This document shows positions 5,692 to 13,849 of a stretch of DNA of 28,902 nucleotides, piece by piece (within the stretch, counting starts at the first letter, position 1; the number at the start of each line of letters is the position of its first letter). Made by a program: the position numbers and the translations under genes. Under the pieces are notes generated by a model that did no database searches, was not told where the DNA came from, and saw only the letters and a program-made list of their open reading frames with translations. The DNA comes from a virus. The stretch covers positions 1 to 28,902 of IMG/VR virus record IMGVR_UViG_3300021127_000030; one strand, 5' to 3'.

Positions 5692-8600
5692 TTATAGTAT
5701 GTATGTTCTTTGTTCAAAATCAATGAAATTTGAACGATCTTCTGCTTCAATTGTTTGTGTTCTTAGATCTAGGTCTATGGACCATATCATTGTGTCTGCT
5801 TCTATAGGCCACACAAATAAATCTTTTTCAATAGTCCAAGTTAAGTTTGGATCCAAATGAATCTTGGTTGCTAGAACCAATTCGAAACTTAATGCTTGTA
5901 TGTGTGCTTGGGCTTGAACCTGTTTGCCAGCATTGACAGTTAAATTGGTATGGCTGACAATTTGAATAGAATCTGTTCTAATTCTAGTGCCAGTTACAGT
6001 TATCGAACTTGTAGCGTGTAAATTGGCCTGTTCTTCTCCAACTAAGCCGCCTTTGGCTGTCAATGTGCTTGTGGCAGATAATGTGGCTTGGGCAACTCTA
6101 ATATCCTGACCAACTACTAGTTCGCTAGCCAATGCTTGAATATGTACGCTTGTGCTACGAGTTCTATTAGCTGAACTTGTAATTGTTGTGGTTGAATATA
6201 AATTGGCTGAACCCAATACTCTACGACTCGCTTGAGCGGTTAACTGTGAGGTAGCAGATAAATTGGCACCGTCGTGTTCAATTCTATAATCTCTAGCTGT
6301 TAATTGTGTGGTTACAAATAAGTTGGCAGAGAATTGAATAAACTTGTAACTGGTAACACTAATTGAACTTGTTGCTGATAAATTGCTTGAAGTGCTTCTA
6401 ATTCTGCTGATGGTTTCAGTTAATGTAGTGGTACTAACTAAATTGCTTGAAGTGCTTCTAGTTCTGCTGGTTGTTTCAGTTAATGCGGTGGTACTAGATA
6501 AATGTATTTCATCATTCTTGGTAGCACGACAAATAACAGTGGTATTGAACTGATCTGTTAAGGCCGCATTGAATTGTTTAATGCTACCAATTACAGAAAC
6601 CAAATTACTGGTACTGGCCAATGAGACAGTGATGCCTCTAATACGACTGGTAATTTGGATCAAGGTTGAAGTGCTGGCCAAATTGGCTTGAGCACTATCA
6701 GTGGCTGTATCTACAACAGTTAATTGGGTGGTACTGGCGATAGAGACCGAAATAGGCCTAATTCTATAGGCAGTGATTGAACAGTTGCTATTTGCTTGTA
6801 AAGTGGCTGTAACAGCACGGGATCTGCTTGTAACTTCCGTTAAAGTTGAGGTGCTATTTACAGTTTGACTAATTCTACCTATTTTAACCAGGGTCGCTAC
6901 CAGAGTACACGAAGAGGTTAAATTCGCGACATCTGCGGAGCTTTTAGCCGAAACGACAACTTCGCTGGATAAGGCCAATAAGGTCAAGTTGATTCGTTTG
7001 ACACTTGTGGCATTGGCTGTTACTGTGGCCTGACAATTGAAACTGGCACGTGCTGGTTTAGTACCTAATGCGGTAACAGTTTGAGTTGTGGTTGCTGTTA
7101 AATTGCCAGTACCATAACGGATTCTAATATCATTGGCTGTTTGGGTTGATCTACTGGTTAATGCGGCTGTACCAAATGTTAGTTTACTAGCATTGGTTGT
7201 TTGATTACTTTGGCTGGACAATGAAGCTGGACAATTTCTTAATTTACCAGCAAGAGTAGTTTGAGTTGAATAACTAGATAATGCGGCTGAAATCGATTTA
7301 TAACCACTAGTATCATCAATTAAATTATTATTGAAATGTAATAGTAGTTTGGTTGTTGATAAACTACCATCATATATTTCACTGTTTGAAGTGGTATTGG
7401 TAACACTACTTGTACCATAGGCAATAAACAATTCATCTATGGTTAGTGGTTGATTATTATAAGTAGAGGCACTATTACCATTAGACCAATTACCAGCACC
7501 GATACGCAATGGCCAACCTGTATATCCATTGGTAATAGCAATAGCAGTCCAATAAGTTACAGTATTATAATTAGTACCATTGGCTACTACTGAAAAAGTT
7601 AATTGCTGTCCAATTCTTGTAATAGTCCATTTTGATTGATATGAAAATGCTGAAGCCGATATCTGATTAGAAACACTACTATTATAAGCATTAAAAGTTC
7701 CATATATCGAAGAACCTGATGTATTATCTAAAACAATGTTCCAACCAGAACCAGCACCACCAGTTACATATCCTGGTCCAGGACCCCACCCTATAATTTC
7801 TGTTGGAAAATTTCTATTGGCATTTAATGAAACAGGTTGAAGATAAAAACTTATGATAAAATCGGTATTGGCAGGAATATTAAATTCTGAATTACCATCA
7901 CTAACCTGTAAAAAATCACCACTATTGTTATGATAATTATATCCAGGAAGACTTATGCTTGATCCATAAAATTTATGAGTACTATCATAAGTTATGGTAC
8001 TACCGTTATTCCAAGGATAAACAGCAAATGGACGCTGGTATAGATATGTCTGACTTGGATTACAATATATTTTACTACTACTAGATAAAGCAAGACTGGC
8101 ATTTTTAGTTTTAATCGCATTAATTGTAATCGTACTAATGCTAGATAGCGTTATTGTGGTTAATCGTGTTCTTGTTGTAGTTTCAGTTAATGAACTTGTG
8201 CTAGATAATTGCTTGGTTATACCAGCAACACGATTGCCAGTGACACTAATCGTTGAACGAGTAACCATTGCGTCAACGCCATTCTTATTGGCAAAGCAAA
8301 CAAGGCCAATAGTGAACAAGGCATATTCAGCACTGGCATCAGTTCTTATTCTTATATAAGACTGTGTTTGTGAGAATGTACTGACTAAATTGCTACTATA
8401 ACCAGTAACTTTTTTACTAATTGTGGTTTGCGTTGTGGAGGCTTGTAAAGTCTTGGCAATGCTAACAGTCTTAACAGCAATAATGGTGATTGAACTGGTA
8501 ACAGACAATGAGACACTTGTATTGCGAACACAACTAGTTGTTTCAGTTAATGTACTGGCGGAATATAAATTGATCTGATCATTCTTTGTAGCACGACAAG

Positions 8601-10161
8601 TAAATGTAGTTGAGAATTGATCAGTTAATGCCGCAGAGAACTGAACAATCTTGTAATCAACGGCTGTTAAGGCACTTGTACTGGTTAAGCTAACTGATGT
8701 GCTTCTTGCTCTGCTGGTGGTTTCAGTTAATGAGCTGGTACTGAATAAATGTATCTCATCATTCTTTGTGGCGCGACAAGTAATGATTGTATTGAATTGA
8801 TCAGATAGTGTGGCAGAGAACTGAACAATTTTGTAATCAACAGCAGTTAAGGCACTTGTACTGGACAAATTGGCACTGACATTGCGAAGCCTAATTTGAT
8901 CTTGAGTTAATGTTGAACTACTAGATAAATTGGCAGTGGCAGATTCAATCTTGTAATCAACAGCCGTTAATGTTGAACTAACAGTTAATGCTATTGTGGT
9001 TGAACGGAATCTATTGCCACTTGTGGTAATAGCAGTTAAGACATTTAGATTTACCTCATCATTCTTTGTGGCTGTACATACAAGAACAGTTGAGAATTGA
9101 TCGGTTAAATTAGCTGATGCCGATTGTAATCGACCAACTGTGGCAGTAATAGTGGATTGACTTGATAAGGCAGCACTGGCATCTTTGACTGATCTAAAAC
9201 TTATAGCATCAGCGGTTATGTTAGATGTACTAGATAAGTTCGCTGTGAATCCAACAAAATGAACAAAATTAACAGTTTGATTAAAGGTACTGGCTAATGC
9301 GCTATTGAAATTTCTTGTTCTTGTTTGATCTTCAGTCAATGAAAAAGCCGCTGATGTCGCGGCTTGATATGAACGAATACGATAATCAACCGCAGTGATG
9401 CTGGCAGTACTGGCCTGAGCACTTGAATACAATCTACTTCGTGAACCTGTGGCCACAATGCTGGTTGTGGTACTTAATGCTGTGTTGACTGTTCTTATAC
9501 GACTAACAGCAATGGCAATTGAACCAGTGCTGAATGCGTGTAATATTATTTCTCTAGTTTCTTGGCCATACGCTGATTGTGTAAATGAACTGGTCAAACT
9601 AGCACTATCATTTCTTGTTCTACTTGGCGCGGTGTTTATGGTAGCAGTTGAACTTAATGAACTAGATGAATTTTTAATTGCTTGAGCAGTTGTGGTTTGA
9701 CTACTTGTACAAGTCAAATTGCTTTGAGCTTGTTGTAAACGAATTCGATTGGCTGTAATTGAGATTGAACTTGAACTACCACCAATAAAGGTATAATCAT
9801 CACCAAAATAATTTACAGCATATGGTGTTAGGTCAACTAGAGCAGATTGTAATTTACCACCCAATGCGGTTTGACTTGTGGTTATAGCTAATGCTGTGGC
9901 AACAGAACGAATTATTGTTGTAGTTTCAGTTACTGTACTTGAACTTGATACACTGGCATTTGTATTTCTAATTCTACTTGGTGTAACAGTTAATGTGCTG
10001 GTATCAAACGCAATTAAAATAGTGGTCTTGATATCACCACCAAAGGCAACCACAGTGGACTGACTGGCAACACTGGCAGCCGCATCAGCCGTGTAGACAA
10101 AATAGTCTAGGCTAGGTGTAAAATAGCCATCGGTTAGATAAAATTGATCTTGTGTTGACAT
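5692..10161 (-). CDS. Giant repetitive tail fibre/adhesin with LamG-like domain, 1489 aa
   Basis: Starts MSTQDQFYLTDGYFTPSLDY. Most of the protein is made of repeats of about 17-20 residues of the form A-x-L-S-S-T-S-x-L-T-x-x-x-x-R-I-R, rich in Ser/Thr. Four or more higher-order units carry a variant such as ALTDQFSTTFTCRATKND followed by LTETTSRTRSTS. At about residues 695-945 a unique domain interrupts the repeats. It contains SSISLPGYNYHN, FIISFYLQPVSL, SKWTITRIGQQLTFS, PLTIDELFIAYG and KLLLHFNNNLIDD; the order and motifs fit a LamG/concanavalin A-like carbohydrate-binding fold. The C-terminus is non-repetitive (LTWTIEKDLFVWPIEADT). It likely forms a long beta-structured fibre binding host surface glycans. 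No ribosome-binding site is evident 7 bases after the previous stop, so it is probably coupled. Confidence 0.88.
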   Translation of the reverse strand: MSTQDQFYLTDGYFTPSLDYFVYTADAAASVASQSTVVAFGGDIKTTILIAFDTSTLTVTPSRIRNTNASVSSSSTVTETTTIIRSVATALAITTSQTALGGKLQSALVDLTPYAVNYFGDDYTFIGGSSSSISITANRIRLQQAQSNLTCTSSQTTTAQAIKNSSSSLSSTATINTAPSRTRNDSASLTSSFTQSAYGQETREIILHAFSTGSIAIAVSRIRTVNTALSTTTSIVATGSRSRLYSSAQASTASITAVDYRIRSYQAATSAAFSLTEDQTRTRNFNSALASTFNQTVNFVHFVGFTANLSSTSNITADAISFRSVKDASAALSSQSTITATVGRLQSASANLTDQFSTVLVCTATKNDEVNLNVLTAITTSGNRFRSTTIALTVSSTLTAVDYKIESATANLSSSSTLTQDQIRLRNVSANLSSTSALTAVDYKIVQFSATLSDQFNTIITCRATKNDEIHLFSTSSLTETTSRARSTSVSLTSTSALTAVDYKIVQFSAALTDQFSTTFTCRATKNDQINLYSASTLTETTSCVRNTSVSLSVTSSITIIAVKTVSIAKTLQASTTQTTISKKVTGYSSNLVSTFSQTQSYIRIRTDASAEYALFTIGLVCFANKNGVDAMVTRSTISVTGNRVAGITKQLSSTSSLTETTTRTRLTTITLSSISTITINAIKTKNASLALSSSSKIYCNPSQTYLYQRPFAVYPWNNGSTITYDSTHKFYGSSISLPGYNYHNNSGDFLQVSDGNSEFNIPANTDFIISFYLQPVSLNANRNFPTEIIGWGPGPGYVTGGAGSGWNIVLDNTSGSSIYGTFNAYNSSVSNQISASAFSYQSKWTITRIGQQLTFSVVANGTNYNTVTYWTAIAITNGYTGWPLRIGAGNWSNGNSASTYNNQPLTIDELFIAYGTSSVTNTTSNSEIYDGSLSTTKLLLHFNNNLIDDTSGYKSISAALSSYSTQTTLAGKLRNCPASLSSQSNQTTNASKLTFGTAALTSRSTQTANDIRIRYGTGNLTATTTQTVTALGTKPARASFNCQATVTANATSVKRINLTLLALSSEVVVSAKSSADVANLTSSCTLVATLVKIGRISQTVNSTSTLTEVTSRSRAVTATLQANSNCSITAYRIRPISVSIASTTQLTVVDTATDSAQANLASTSTLIQITSRIRGITVSLASTSNLVSVIGSIKQFNAALTDQFNTTVICRATKNDEIHLSSTTALTETTSRTRSTSSNLVSTTTLTETISRIRSTSSNLSATSSISVTSYKFIQFSANLFVTTQLTARDYRIEHDGANLSATSQLTAQASRRVLGSANLYSTTTITSSANRTRSTSVHIQALASELVVGQDIRVAQATLSATSTLTAKGGLVGEEQANLHATSSITVTGTRIRTDSIQIVSHTNLTVNAGKQVQAQAHIQALSFELVLATKIHLDPNLTWTIEKDLFVWPIEADTMIWSIDLDLRTQTIEAEDRSNFIDFEQRTYIL

Positions 10162-10167
10162 AATTTA

Positions 10168-10863
10168 TTAACTAAATGTTATTCTTATAGCACCTGTGGC
10201 TCCAGCACCGTTGGTACCAAAAGATGAACTAGCGCCACCTCCACCGCCCGCATTAAATCCTGGATTTGCGGTAGCGGTTGAACTTGATTGTCCGCCTGTA
10301 CCACCACCAGTACCAAAATTTCCAATACCACCAGTACCACCAGTAGAACTACCAGTACCACCAGCACCACCTGGACCAGCACCGCCACCACCTCCATTGG
10401 AAGATGTTCCAAGACCACCATTACCACCGATATAAGTAGTTACACCAATGGTTGTAGTTAAACTTCCAGTTCCAACAGTACCACCAGCGGCATTGCTTCC
10501 GCTCGATGCCTTAACACCGGTAGTATTACTAGTGGGAGCGGAATTTGTTCCAACATTCACCCAACTTTGACTAACAGACCCACCAGCGGCAACTGAATAA
10601 TAAACCACAGTTGTACCACCGATAACGGATATTAAATTACTTCCAGCATAAGAACCGCCACCGCCACCTGCTCTTGTTGATCCACCTGAAATATTTGAAC
10701 CATAACCATTACCACCTGAACCAATTGCTTCTACTTTAACATTAGTGGCACCTGCCGGAGCAGTATAACTACCAGTAGATGCTGTAGTAATTGTATAAGT
10801 TATAGGTGAAAAAGTAGTTGCGGCCGCACTAATTGAATTTAATCTAAATGCTCCAATAGGCAT
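10168..10863 (-). CDS. Glycine-rich tail adhesin, 231 aa
   Basis: Starts MPIGAFRLNSISAAATTF at 10863, overlapping the preceding stop (TAATG). An N-terminal beta domain (YTITTASTGSYTAPAGATNV, then KVEAIGSGGNG) leads into a long Gly/Ser-rich region with repeated GGxGG blocks (for example GGTGGIGNFGTGGG), ending ATGAIRITFS. This is the glycine-rich domain found in phage receptor-binding proteins. Extended polyglycine blocks resemble the polyglycine-II packing of T4-type gp38 adhesins, which sit at fibre tips. The complementary strand is open because the codons are GGN/CCN, not because of a second gene. Good candidate for a receptor-specificity determinant. Confidence 0.8.
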   Translation of the reverse strand: MPIGAFRLNSISAAATTFSPITYTITTASTGSYTAPAGATNVKVEAIGSGGNGYGSNISGGSTRAGGGGGSYAGSNLISVIGGTTVVYYSVAAGGSVSQSWVNVGTNSAPTSNTTGVKASSGSNAAGGTVGTGSLTTTIGVTTYIGGNGGLGTSSNGGGGGAGPGGAGGTGSSTGGTGGIGNFGTGGGTGGQSSSTATANPGFNAGGGGGASSSFGTNGAGATGAIRITFS

Positions 10864-11759
10864 TATGCGAATCCTTTGGATAAACTGGCCCAATAAGTTG
10901 AACCATCATAAAATACTGTTAAGATATCAACGGCATTGGCCGCTGTTGATAATGTTTTTGACGCACCAGCAAACTTCATAGTTGAAGTTAGTGTGTACGG
11001 ACCACCTGAGGCTGGTTGAGTAACGATCAATGTCATTGATTGTCCGGCTACTGGATTGGCAAATGCTGAAAATGTAATTGAACCGGTTAGGGTAATCTTT
11101 TGTGTTGTTCCATTAGCACAATCTGGAGTAATAGTTCCTGTTGTTGAGCCTGAGGTATATACCGCTTCATTATAATAACCAGTTGTGGTTAAATTGGTAA
11201 ACTTGCCAGTTGATGGAGCATTAGCACCAATAGGTAAATTATCAATACCATTACTACCACCACTACCGGTAGGATAAATTTTAACTATACCACTGGGTTG
11301 TATTGTGACATTTTGTAAAGTTCCACTAGGTGATATATTCACACTGGCAGCACCAGTTAAGTTAACGGCACCAGTAGTAGTTAATGTTGTAAATGCTCCA
11401 GTATTAGGAGTTGTGGCACCTACAGTACCATTATGAGGTCCGCTAAAACCAGTGTTGGCTGTAATAGTTGTACCAGTAATCGCCGCTGGAGTTGTGCCAC
11501 CAATAGCACCAGGACTAGCAGGATTAAATGCTGACATACTATTATTGATAGTAACAGCACCTGTTGAGGCATTTACTGACAAGGTAATATTTGTACCTGC
11601 TGTGAATGTCACTGTATCATTAAGACTGAATACGTGACTGTTGGTGCCATCTGTAAATGTCAGAGTGGCATTTTGAAGGTTAGTGAAATTGCTATCGCCT
11701 TCGGTCCAAGTAAGGGCTGATCCTTTACTTGCTCTTGTAACTATAACTGGTTTGGTCAT
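10863..11759 (-). CDS. Tail fibre protein, 298 aa
   Basis: MTKPVIVTRASKGSALTWTE with AAGGAAT about 7 bases upstream. The N-terminal 50-60 residues (SNFTNLQNATLTFTDGTNSH) are shared with the 250-aa protein encoded just upstream, suggesting a common attachment domain. The middle has fibre repeats typical of phage tail fibres and other trimeric adhesins: PAAITGTTITANTGFSG, TTPNTGAFTTLTTTGAVN, APSTGKFTNLTTTGYYN. A beta-rich C-terminal domain (KITLTGSITFSAFANPVAG, ILTVFYDGSTYWASLS) resembles the terminal domains of virion fibre proteins. Structural, host-recognition role. Directly coupled to the Gly-rich gene. Confidence 0.85.
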   Translation of the reverse strand: MTKPVIVTRASKGSALTWTEGDSNFTNLQNATLTFTDGTNSHVFSLNDTVTFTAGTNITLSVNASTGAVTINNSMSAFNPASPGAIGGTTPAAITGTTITANTGFSGPHNGTVGATTPNTGAFTTLTTTGAVNLTGAASVNISPSGTLQNVTIQPSGIVKIYPTGSGGSNGIDNLPIGANAPSTGKFTNLTTTGYYNEAVYTSGSTTGTITPDCANGTTQKITLTGSITFSAFANPVAGQSMTLIVTQPASGGPYTLTSTMKFAGASKTLSTAANAVDILTVFYDGSTYWASLSKGFA

Positions 11760-11769
11760 TGGTTATTCC

Positions 11770-12522
11770 TTAGGCGTATTTGGTAATTTGTAAAATTCCA
11801 ACATAATTATAGCTATTATTAGCAGTATTACCTACAGGAATTATAGTTGTACCTGTGGTGGTAAATGTAAAAATTTGTCCTGTAAAAAATGGAGAATTTG
11901 AAATATTACACTGTTGAAAATTAGAAACACCATAGTTTGGAGTAAGTTGACTATTAGTATTAATATCTCCAAAATATAAAGTTCCAGTAGTGCCACCGCC
12001 AGGGTAATAAGCAGGTATTAATATTTGATAACTTCCTGCGGGTAATGTAATATAAGGCACATAACTAACACTACCATTACTATTCCAATTATAACTATTT
12101 CTACCTACGGATAAAGAACTTATATTTGAAAATATTTGATTAATAGCACCAGCACACGCCTTTTGAGCACCAGAAACATATGCTACACTTGCGAGAAAAT
12201 AAATGCTGGCTGTAGGATATCCTGAACTAACAGTGGCCCAGCTTAAATTACCTGATCCATCGTTGGCCAAATAACCTGCGGCATTACTAGGTAAACTACT
12301 ACCTCCACCTACTGTTAGGGTTTTTGTAGTGGGATTATAAACAACACTAGCACTACCACTGGCAGTGACTGTTAATTGATCATTGAGATTAAGTGTACCT
12401 GAATTAGTACCATCTGTTATTCCAACAGTGGCAGATTGTAAATTGGTAAAATTACTATCAACCTCTGTGTAGGTTAACGGTGAGCCTTTACCTGCTCTAG
12501 TTGTTATTGTTGGTTGTGACAT
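11770..12522 (-). CDS. Tail fibre protein, 250 aa, paralogue of the 298-aa fibre N-terminus
   Basis: Start MSQPTITTRAGKGSPLTYTE at 12522; a GTG-GAG type site lies about 10 bases upstream, and the longer frame starting five codons earlier is less likely. Residues 1-60 align with the downstream fibre (TRAGKGSPLTYTEVDSNFTN versus TRASKGSALTWTEGDSNFTN). A GGG linker follows, then a distinct C-terminal domain of about 150 residues (YPTASIYFLASVAYVSGAQK ... YVGILQITKYA) resembling a C1q/TNF-like or other jelly-roll adhesin cap in composition. Two fibres with one shared base suggest modular exchange of tips. Confidence 0.8.
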   Translation of the reverse strand: MSQPTITTRAGKGSPLTYTEVDSNFTNLQSATVGITDGTNSGTLNLNDQLTVTASGSASVVYNPTTKTLTVGGGSSLPSNAAGYLANDGSGNLSWATVSSGYPTASIYFLASVAYVSGAQKACAGAINQIFSNISSLSVGRNSYNWNSNGSVSYVPYITLPAGSYQILIPAYYPGGGTTGTLYFGDINTNSQLTPNYGVSNFQQCNISNSPFFTGQIFTFTTTGTTIIPVGNTANNSYNYVGILQITKYA

Positions 12523-12554
12523 TGTGACTTGCTCCACTTATAATTGTTTTCTAC

Positions 12555-12584
12555 AATACTCTAGGAGTCCAAGTCTAGAATACT
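12555..12584 (-). other. Hairpin in the intergenic leader of the 250-aa fibre gene
   Basis: On the minus-strand RNA AGUAUUCUAG pairs with CUAGAGUAUU over 10 bp (two G-U pairs) around a 10-base loop. On the plus-strand RNA the same arms give two A-C mismatches, so the structure favours the minus transcript. Confidence 0.5.
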
Positions 12585-12595
12585 GGTGTACTCAG

Positions 12596-12622
12596 CCTGA
12601 AAGGGGCAATGCCCCTAACAGG
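12596..12622 (-). terminator. Terminator-like hairpin after the 143-aa tail gene
   Basis: AGGGGC, loop ATT, GCCCCT flanked by an outer CCTG/CAGG pairing across TT/TT. Strong stem but no U-tract, so it is either a weak attenuator or an mRNA-processing/stability hairpin. Confidence 0.5.
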
Positions 12623-12635
12623 AATTAAATTAAAA

Positions 12636-13067
12636 TTAATTTAATGCTATTGTTAAATTACCACTAGTGATCTGGAATGTATCACCTGTGTCAATTTGTT
12701 TAGCAGTTGTAACAGCACCGAAGAACAATACATTACCTGATGTACTTGCGTCCATTACGGCCACGTGCGTGATTGAACCAAATGAGGCTGTTGCTGTTGG
12801 GAATGTAACAGTTGCGTTGGTAGCTGATGAACTTGGTCCTGCTCCAGTTGATGGGCTTGCGAGAGCGAATGTTACAGTTTGACGAGCATAAGCAGTACCT
12901 GAAGTTGAAACTTCATCTGTAATAATACCTTGTTGTAGGTTAGCTAATGCGTTACCACTTGTGTTGTTAAACAAAGCCACATAGCGTGTGCTAGGTGCTG
13001 AATAACTTGTTGATGTAAGTACGTGATTTAGTACTTTTGCTTCTAAATATGTTGATGCGGCTGACAT
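12636..13067 (-). CDS. Small tail/virion appendage protein, 143 aa
   Basis: MSAASTYLEAKVLNHVLTST with AAGGAG 6 bases upstream. Motifs TRYVALFNNTSGNAL, GTAYARQTVTFALA, NATVTFPTATASFGSITHVAVMD, LFFGAVTTAKQIDTGDTF. This is a common phage tail/appendage protein pattern (YVALF near the start, RQ-V-F, VTFP-A--SWG-I-H-A--D) found next to fibre genes. The good RBS and the hairpin that follows suggest high expression as a virion component. Its exact position in the particle is unknown. Confidence 0.78.
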   Translation of the reverse strand: MSAASTYLEAKVLNHVLTSTSYSAPSTRYVALFNNTSGNALANLQQGIITDEVSTSGTAYARQTVTFALASPSTGAGPSSSATNATVTFPTATASFGSITHVAVMDASTSGNVLFFGAVTTAKQIDTGDTFQITSGNLTIALN

Positions 13068-13098
13068 AAAAATCTCCTTAAGGGTTTTGTGAATTTGT

Positions 13099-13125
13099 TG
13101 ATCGATCGGATCACAATGTATTTAG
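13099..13125 (+). promoter_or_regulatory. Possible promoter/operator of the 13195 gene
   Basis: TTGATC followed after 17 bases by TTTAGT gives a weak -35/-10. The inverted repeat TGATC-GATCG-GATCA overlaps the -35 and could be an operator. No strong Shine-Dalgarno precedes the ATG at 13195. Confidence 0.28.
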
Positions 13126-13194
13126 TGAGAACTTAAAAAAAACCCTAAAAACCCTAGAAATCTATCAAAAAAGTTTCAGTTCATTAAATATAGA

Positions 13195-13500
13195 ATGGAA
13201 AATAAACTGGTAAAAGAATTTATAGAAGGTGTGGCCAAGATCAAACAGGATAAGAATCCCACAGCTGGATTTGAATTGGTCAAGTTAAAAGACCGGGTGG
13301 GCTTGTGTGAAATGGGTTGCGGTGAATTGGTTAAGAATCAAATTATAGAAAGACGCAAATCATTTACTCCTATACCACATTGGAGAACTTATTGTAAGAA
13401 TTGTCAATGTTTTTTACATCCAGATGGTGAAACTATTGTTAAAGGAGGTCACAAGATTCAGGCCATTTATTCAAGCTATTTTAATGAAAGAAATAAATAA
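13195..13500 (+). CDS. Small Cys4 zinc-binding protein, unknown function (plus strand)
   Basis: 101 residues. Basic N-terminal helix (NKLVKEFIEGVAKIKQDK), then a likely zinc site C38-x3-C42 (LCEMGCGELV) and C67-x2-C70-x-C72 (YCKNCQCFLHPDGE), with a basic stretch between (IERRKSFTPIPHWR) and a C-terminal KGGHKIQAIYSS segment. It is encoded against the surrounding tail genes and is followed by a structured RNA and its own terminator, so it is an independent transcription unit. Small zinc-ribbon proteins like this are often early regulators or host-interacting factors. I do not recognise the family. The coding sequence lacks a clear Shine-Dalgarno, so its start and expression level are uncertain. 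Confidence 0.78.
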   Translation: MENKLVKEFIEGVAKIKQDKNPTAGFELVKLKDRVGLCEMGCGELVKNQIIERRKSFTPIPHWRTYCKNCQCFLHPDGETIVKGGHKIQAIYSSYFNERNK

Positions 13501-13502
13501 GT

Positions 13503-13616
13503 GTGTTAGGGAGATCGGTATTCTCCTCGAATACTTGTTCTGACAGCCAAACAGTCATTTGGCATTCTCCAGGGTTACAGCCATTACCCTAAATTCTCTG
13601 AATATCTCCCTAACAT
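13503..13616 (+). ncRNA. Multibranched structured RNA downstream of the Cys4 gene
   Basis: TGTTAGGGAGAT (13504-13515) pairs perfectly with ATCTCCCTAACA (13604-13615), a 12-bp closing stem. It encloses three local hairpins: GTATTC/GAATAC with loop TCCTC (13518-13534), GCCAAA/TTTGGC with loop CAGTCA (13546-13563), and AGGGT/ACCCT (13571-13590). The layout recalls a cloverleaf but the arm sizes are wrong for tRNA. ATTCTC occurs three times and ACAGCCA twice. It lies between a plus-strand gene and a plus-strand terminator, so the plus-strand RNA is favoured. It could be a stable 3' UTR, a processed small RNA or an unknown riboregulator. Confidence 0.7.
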
Positions 13617-13637
13617 CTTTATACCTGAATGGAAATC

Positions 13638-13660
13638 GCCCACCACAAGTGGGCTTTTTC
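13638..13660 (+). terminator. Rho-independent terminator of the plus-strand 13195 unit
   Basis: GCCCAC, loop CACAA, GTGGGC, then TTTTTC. The U-tract exists only on the plus strand. It abuts the stop codon of the minus-strand gene at 13661. Confidence 0.92.
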
Positions 13661-13849
13661 TTAGGCTGAAATTAATTCACGAGTCTGAGGATCAACCAAA
13701 TAATTAAAATTTCTAGTGTTATTTGAAATAGAATCTACTTCAATATAATCTACATTGGTCCAATTAGCCATTAATGATTCAAAATTTTGATCTGGCATAC
13801 AAACAGCAATCACTCGGTTGGTTGTGATATCATAGATACATTTATACAT
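13661..13849 (-). CDS. Small hypothetical protein, 62 aa
   Basis: MYKCIYDITTNRVIAVCMPD at 13849, overlapping the stop of the 390-aa tail-tip gene by one base (TAATG). It ends NYLVDPQTRELISA. Compact alpha/beta look, no domain recognised. Short proteins of this type (YDIxTxRVIAV, then VDPxTxEL) are frequent beside phage tail-tip and fibre genes and are probably structural or assembly related. It is the last minus-strand gene before the plus-strand unit. Confidence 0.68.
   Translation of the reverse strand: MYKCIYDITTNRVIAVCMPDQNFESLMANWTNVDYIEVDSISNNTRNFNYLVDPQTRELISA

Noticed and set aside
10196-10435. Proline-rich open frame on the plus strand opposite the Gly-rich adhesin
   Set aside because: GGN codons on one strand read as CCN on the other. 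The frame is a composition artefact with no promoter or RBS.
13503-13616. The structured RNA as a tRNA
   Set aside because: The cloverleaf-like layout has a 12-bp closing stem, a 6-bp first arm, a 6- or 8-base middle loop, and no T-loop consensus or CCA-type end.
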